This document shows positions 63,436 through 64,000 of a stretch of 64,000 nucleotides of DNA, piece by piece (positions within the stretch are counted from its first letter, which is position 1; the number at the start of each line of letters is the position of its first letter). Origin of the DNA: an uncultured Sunxiuqinia sp. GTDB taxonomy: Bacteria > Bacteroidota > Bacteroidia > Bacteroidales > Prolixibacteraceae. The position numbers and the translations under genes were made by a program. The stretch lies in the NCBI RefSeq assembly GCF_947495665.1, contig NZ_CANLZV010000002.1, positions 186,001-250,000 on the forward strand, read 5' to 3'. The notes below the pieces were generated by a model. The model was not told the origin of the DNA. It saw nothing but the letters and a program-made list of their open reading frames with translations, and did no database searches.

Positions 63436-64000
63436 ATGATTCCAAAAGTAATTACAGTTAGTCGCGCTACCGAAATTAATGATGTTGGATCACGTATCGT
63501 TGATGCCTATAATAATACCAGCTTAAGCAGCGATGCCTATTTGGCCGGTCTGATGACCGAGCTGGGGAATATGTTGGCTTTATTAATTGCGGCCATCAAG
63601 CGAATTAAAATCGCGTCGGAACTGGAAGAACAAGATGAGTTGAGAGATGATGCCATGCGGGCGCTGTACTACCTGATCCTGGGTTTTTTACACCATCCTG
63701 ACACAGCAGTCAAACAGGCTGCCGAACGCGTGTTTAAAGTTATTGAGCATTATGGTTTATCGATGGTCGATGAAAGCTATAGCTCCGAGTCCTCACTGAT
63801 TGATTCCCTGCTTCTGGATTTGGAAGGACCTAATTTACAGGCTGACATTGCCGCTTTGTCGGGCTGTGCCGAACTGATTGCCGCCCTGAAAACCGCCGAA
63901 GACAATTTTGAAGCCACTCGTTTGGCCTACGAAGAAGGCAAAGCAGCGGAAGCCACCCTGCAAAATGCCACCGCCCTGAAGCGGAAGGTGGCAGGGGTAA
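63436..64000 (+). CDS. DUF6261-like protein, N-terminal part
   Basis: Starts at the ATG at 63436 and stays open to the window edge (188 codons seen). It reads MIPKVITVSRATEINDVGSR, followed by LMTELGNMLALLIAAIKRIKIASELEEQDELRDDAMRAL, and is all-helical and acidic. This resembles DUF6261 proteins, a Bacteroidota-specific family of unknown function that often occurs in several copies per genome and next to repeats. Truncated by the window end. Confidence 0.72.
   Translation, partial: MIPKVITVSRATEINDVGSRIVDAYNNTSLSSDAYLAGLMTELGNMLALLIAAIKRIKIASELEEQDELRDDAMRALYYLILGFLHHPDTAVKQAAERVFKVIEHYGLSMVDESYSSESSLIDSLLLDLEGPNLQADIAALSGCAELIAALKTAEDNFEATRLAYEEGKAAEATLQNATALKRKVAGV

Overview
The window looks like a chromosome segment of a Bacteroidota bacterium, most likely class Bacteroidia and perhaps Marinilabiliales. 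The supporting evidence is promoters of the TAnnTTTG type, almost no Shine-Dalgarno sequences, a secreted protease with a type IX secretion (T9SS) C-terminal domain, a PorE-like OmpA protein, a type II-C style 36-bp CRISPR repeat, an IntDOT-like integrase and a DUF6261 gene at the right edge. There is no rRNA and only one tRNA.

Layout. (a) 1-6.9 kb is a defence-island-like stretch. It holds the 3' end of a type I restriction hsdR, then a tightly overlapping run of a WYL regulator, a UDG-fold-like protein, a divergent FtsZ/tubulin-like GTPase and a small UVR-motif protein, followed by a DUF1643-like protein and a SpoT-like HD hydrolase. (b) 7.1-12.3 kb is a damage-tolerance cassette: a LexA-like XRE-S24 repressor divergent from a Y-family polymerase and a DnaE-type polymerase, with two matching operators between them. 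(c) 12.7-16.3 kb is a nitric-oxide module (quinol NO reductase, RIC repair protein, NsrR-like Rrf2 regulator) with a shared motif at both divergent promoters. (d) 16.7-19.6 kb has two small envelope genes, a truncated ArdC antirestriction remnant, a tyrosine recombinase and tRNA-Leu(GAG), which is the scar or end of an integrated element. (e) 20-27.7 kb is housekeeping: an NrtR-like Nudix regulator, DUF72, pdxH, a thiol protein, a response regulator, an ATP-grasp-like protein, the PorE-like protein and elbB. (f) 27.8-31.7 kb is a methionine operon (aspartokinase-like, metY, metA) preceded by a short Met-rich leader peptide. (g) 31.8-43.3 kb contains tcdA, a TatD-like hydrolase, a free-standing ThrRS editing domain, a T9SS protease, a TlpA-like protein, a glycosyltransferase, an ECF sigma operon and a CDF transporter. 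(h) 43.4-43.7 kb is an orphan mini CRISPR array with its own tracrRNA and no cas genes in the window. (i) 44-51.3 kb is a second dinB and an RND metal-efflux operon. (j) 51.6-58.5 kb is a sulfite-reduction and siroheme operon behind a Met/Cys-rich leader peptide and a textbook attenuator. (k) 58.7-64 kb has a CHRD protein, PEP carboxylase paired with an LCIB-type carbonic anhydrase-like gene, a 41-42 bp tandem repeat and a partial DUF6261 gene.

The strongest candidates for something undescribed are the two sulfur-amino-acid leader-peptide attenuators (31.5-31.7 kb and 51.6-51.8 kb), the WYL / UDG-like / FtsZ-like / UVR gene cluster (1.5-4.7 kb), and the stand-alone tracrRNA plus two-repeat CRISPR locus (43.4-43.7 kb). 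All functional calls come from reading motifs by eye; no database search was possible.
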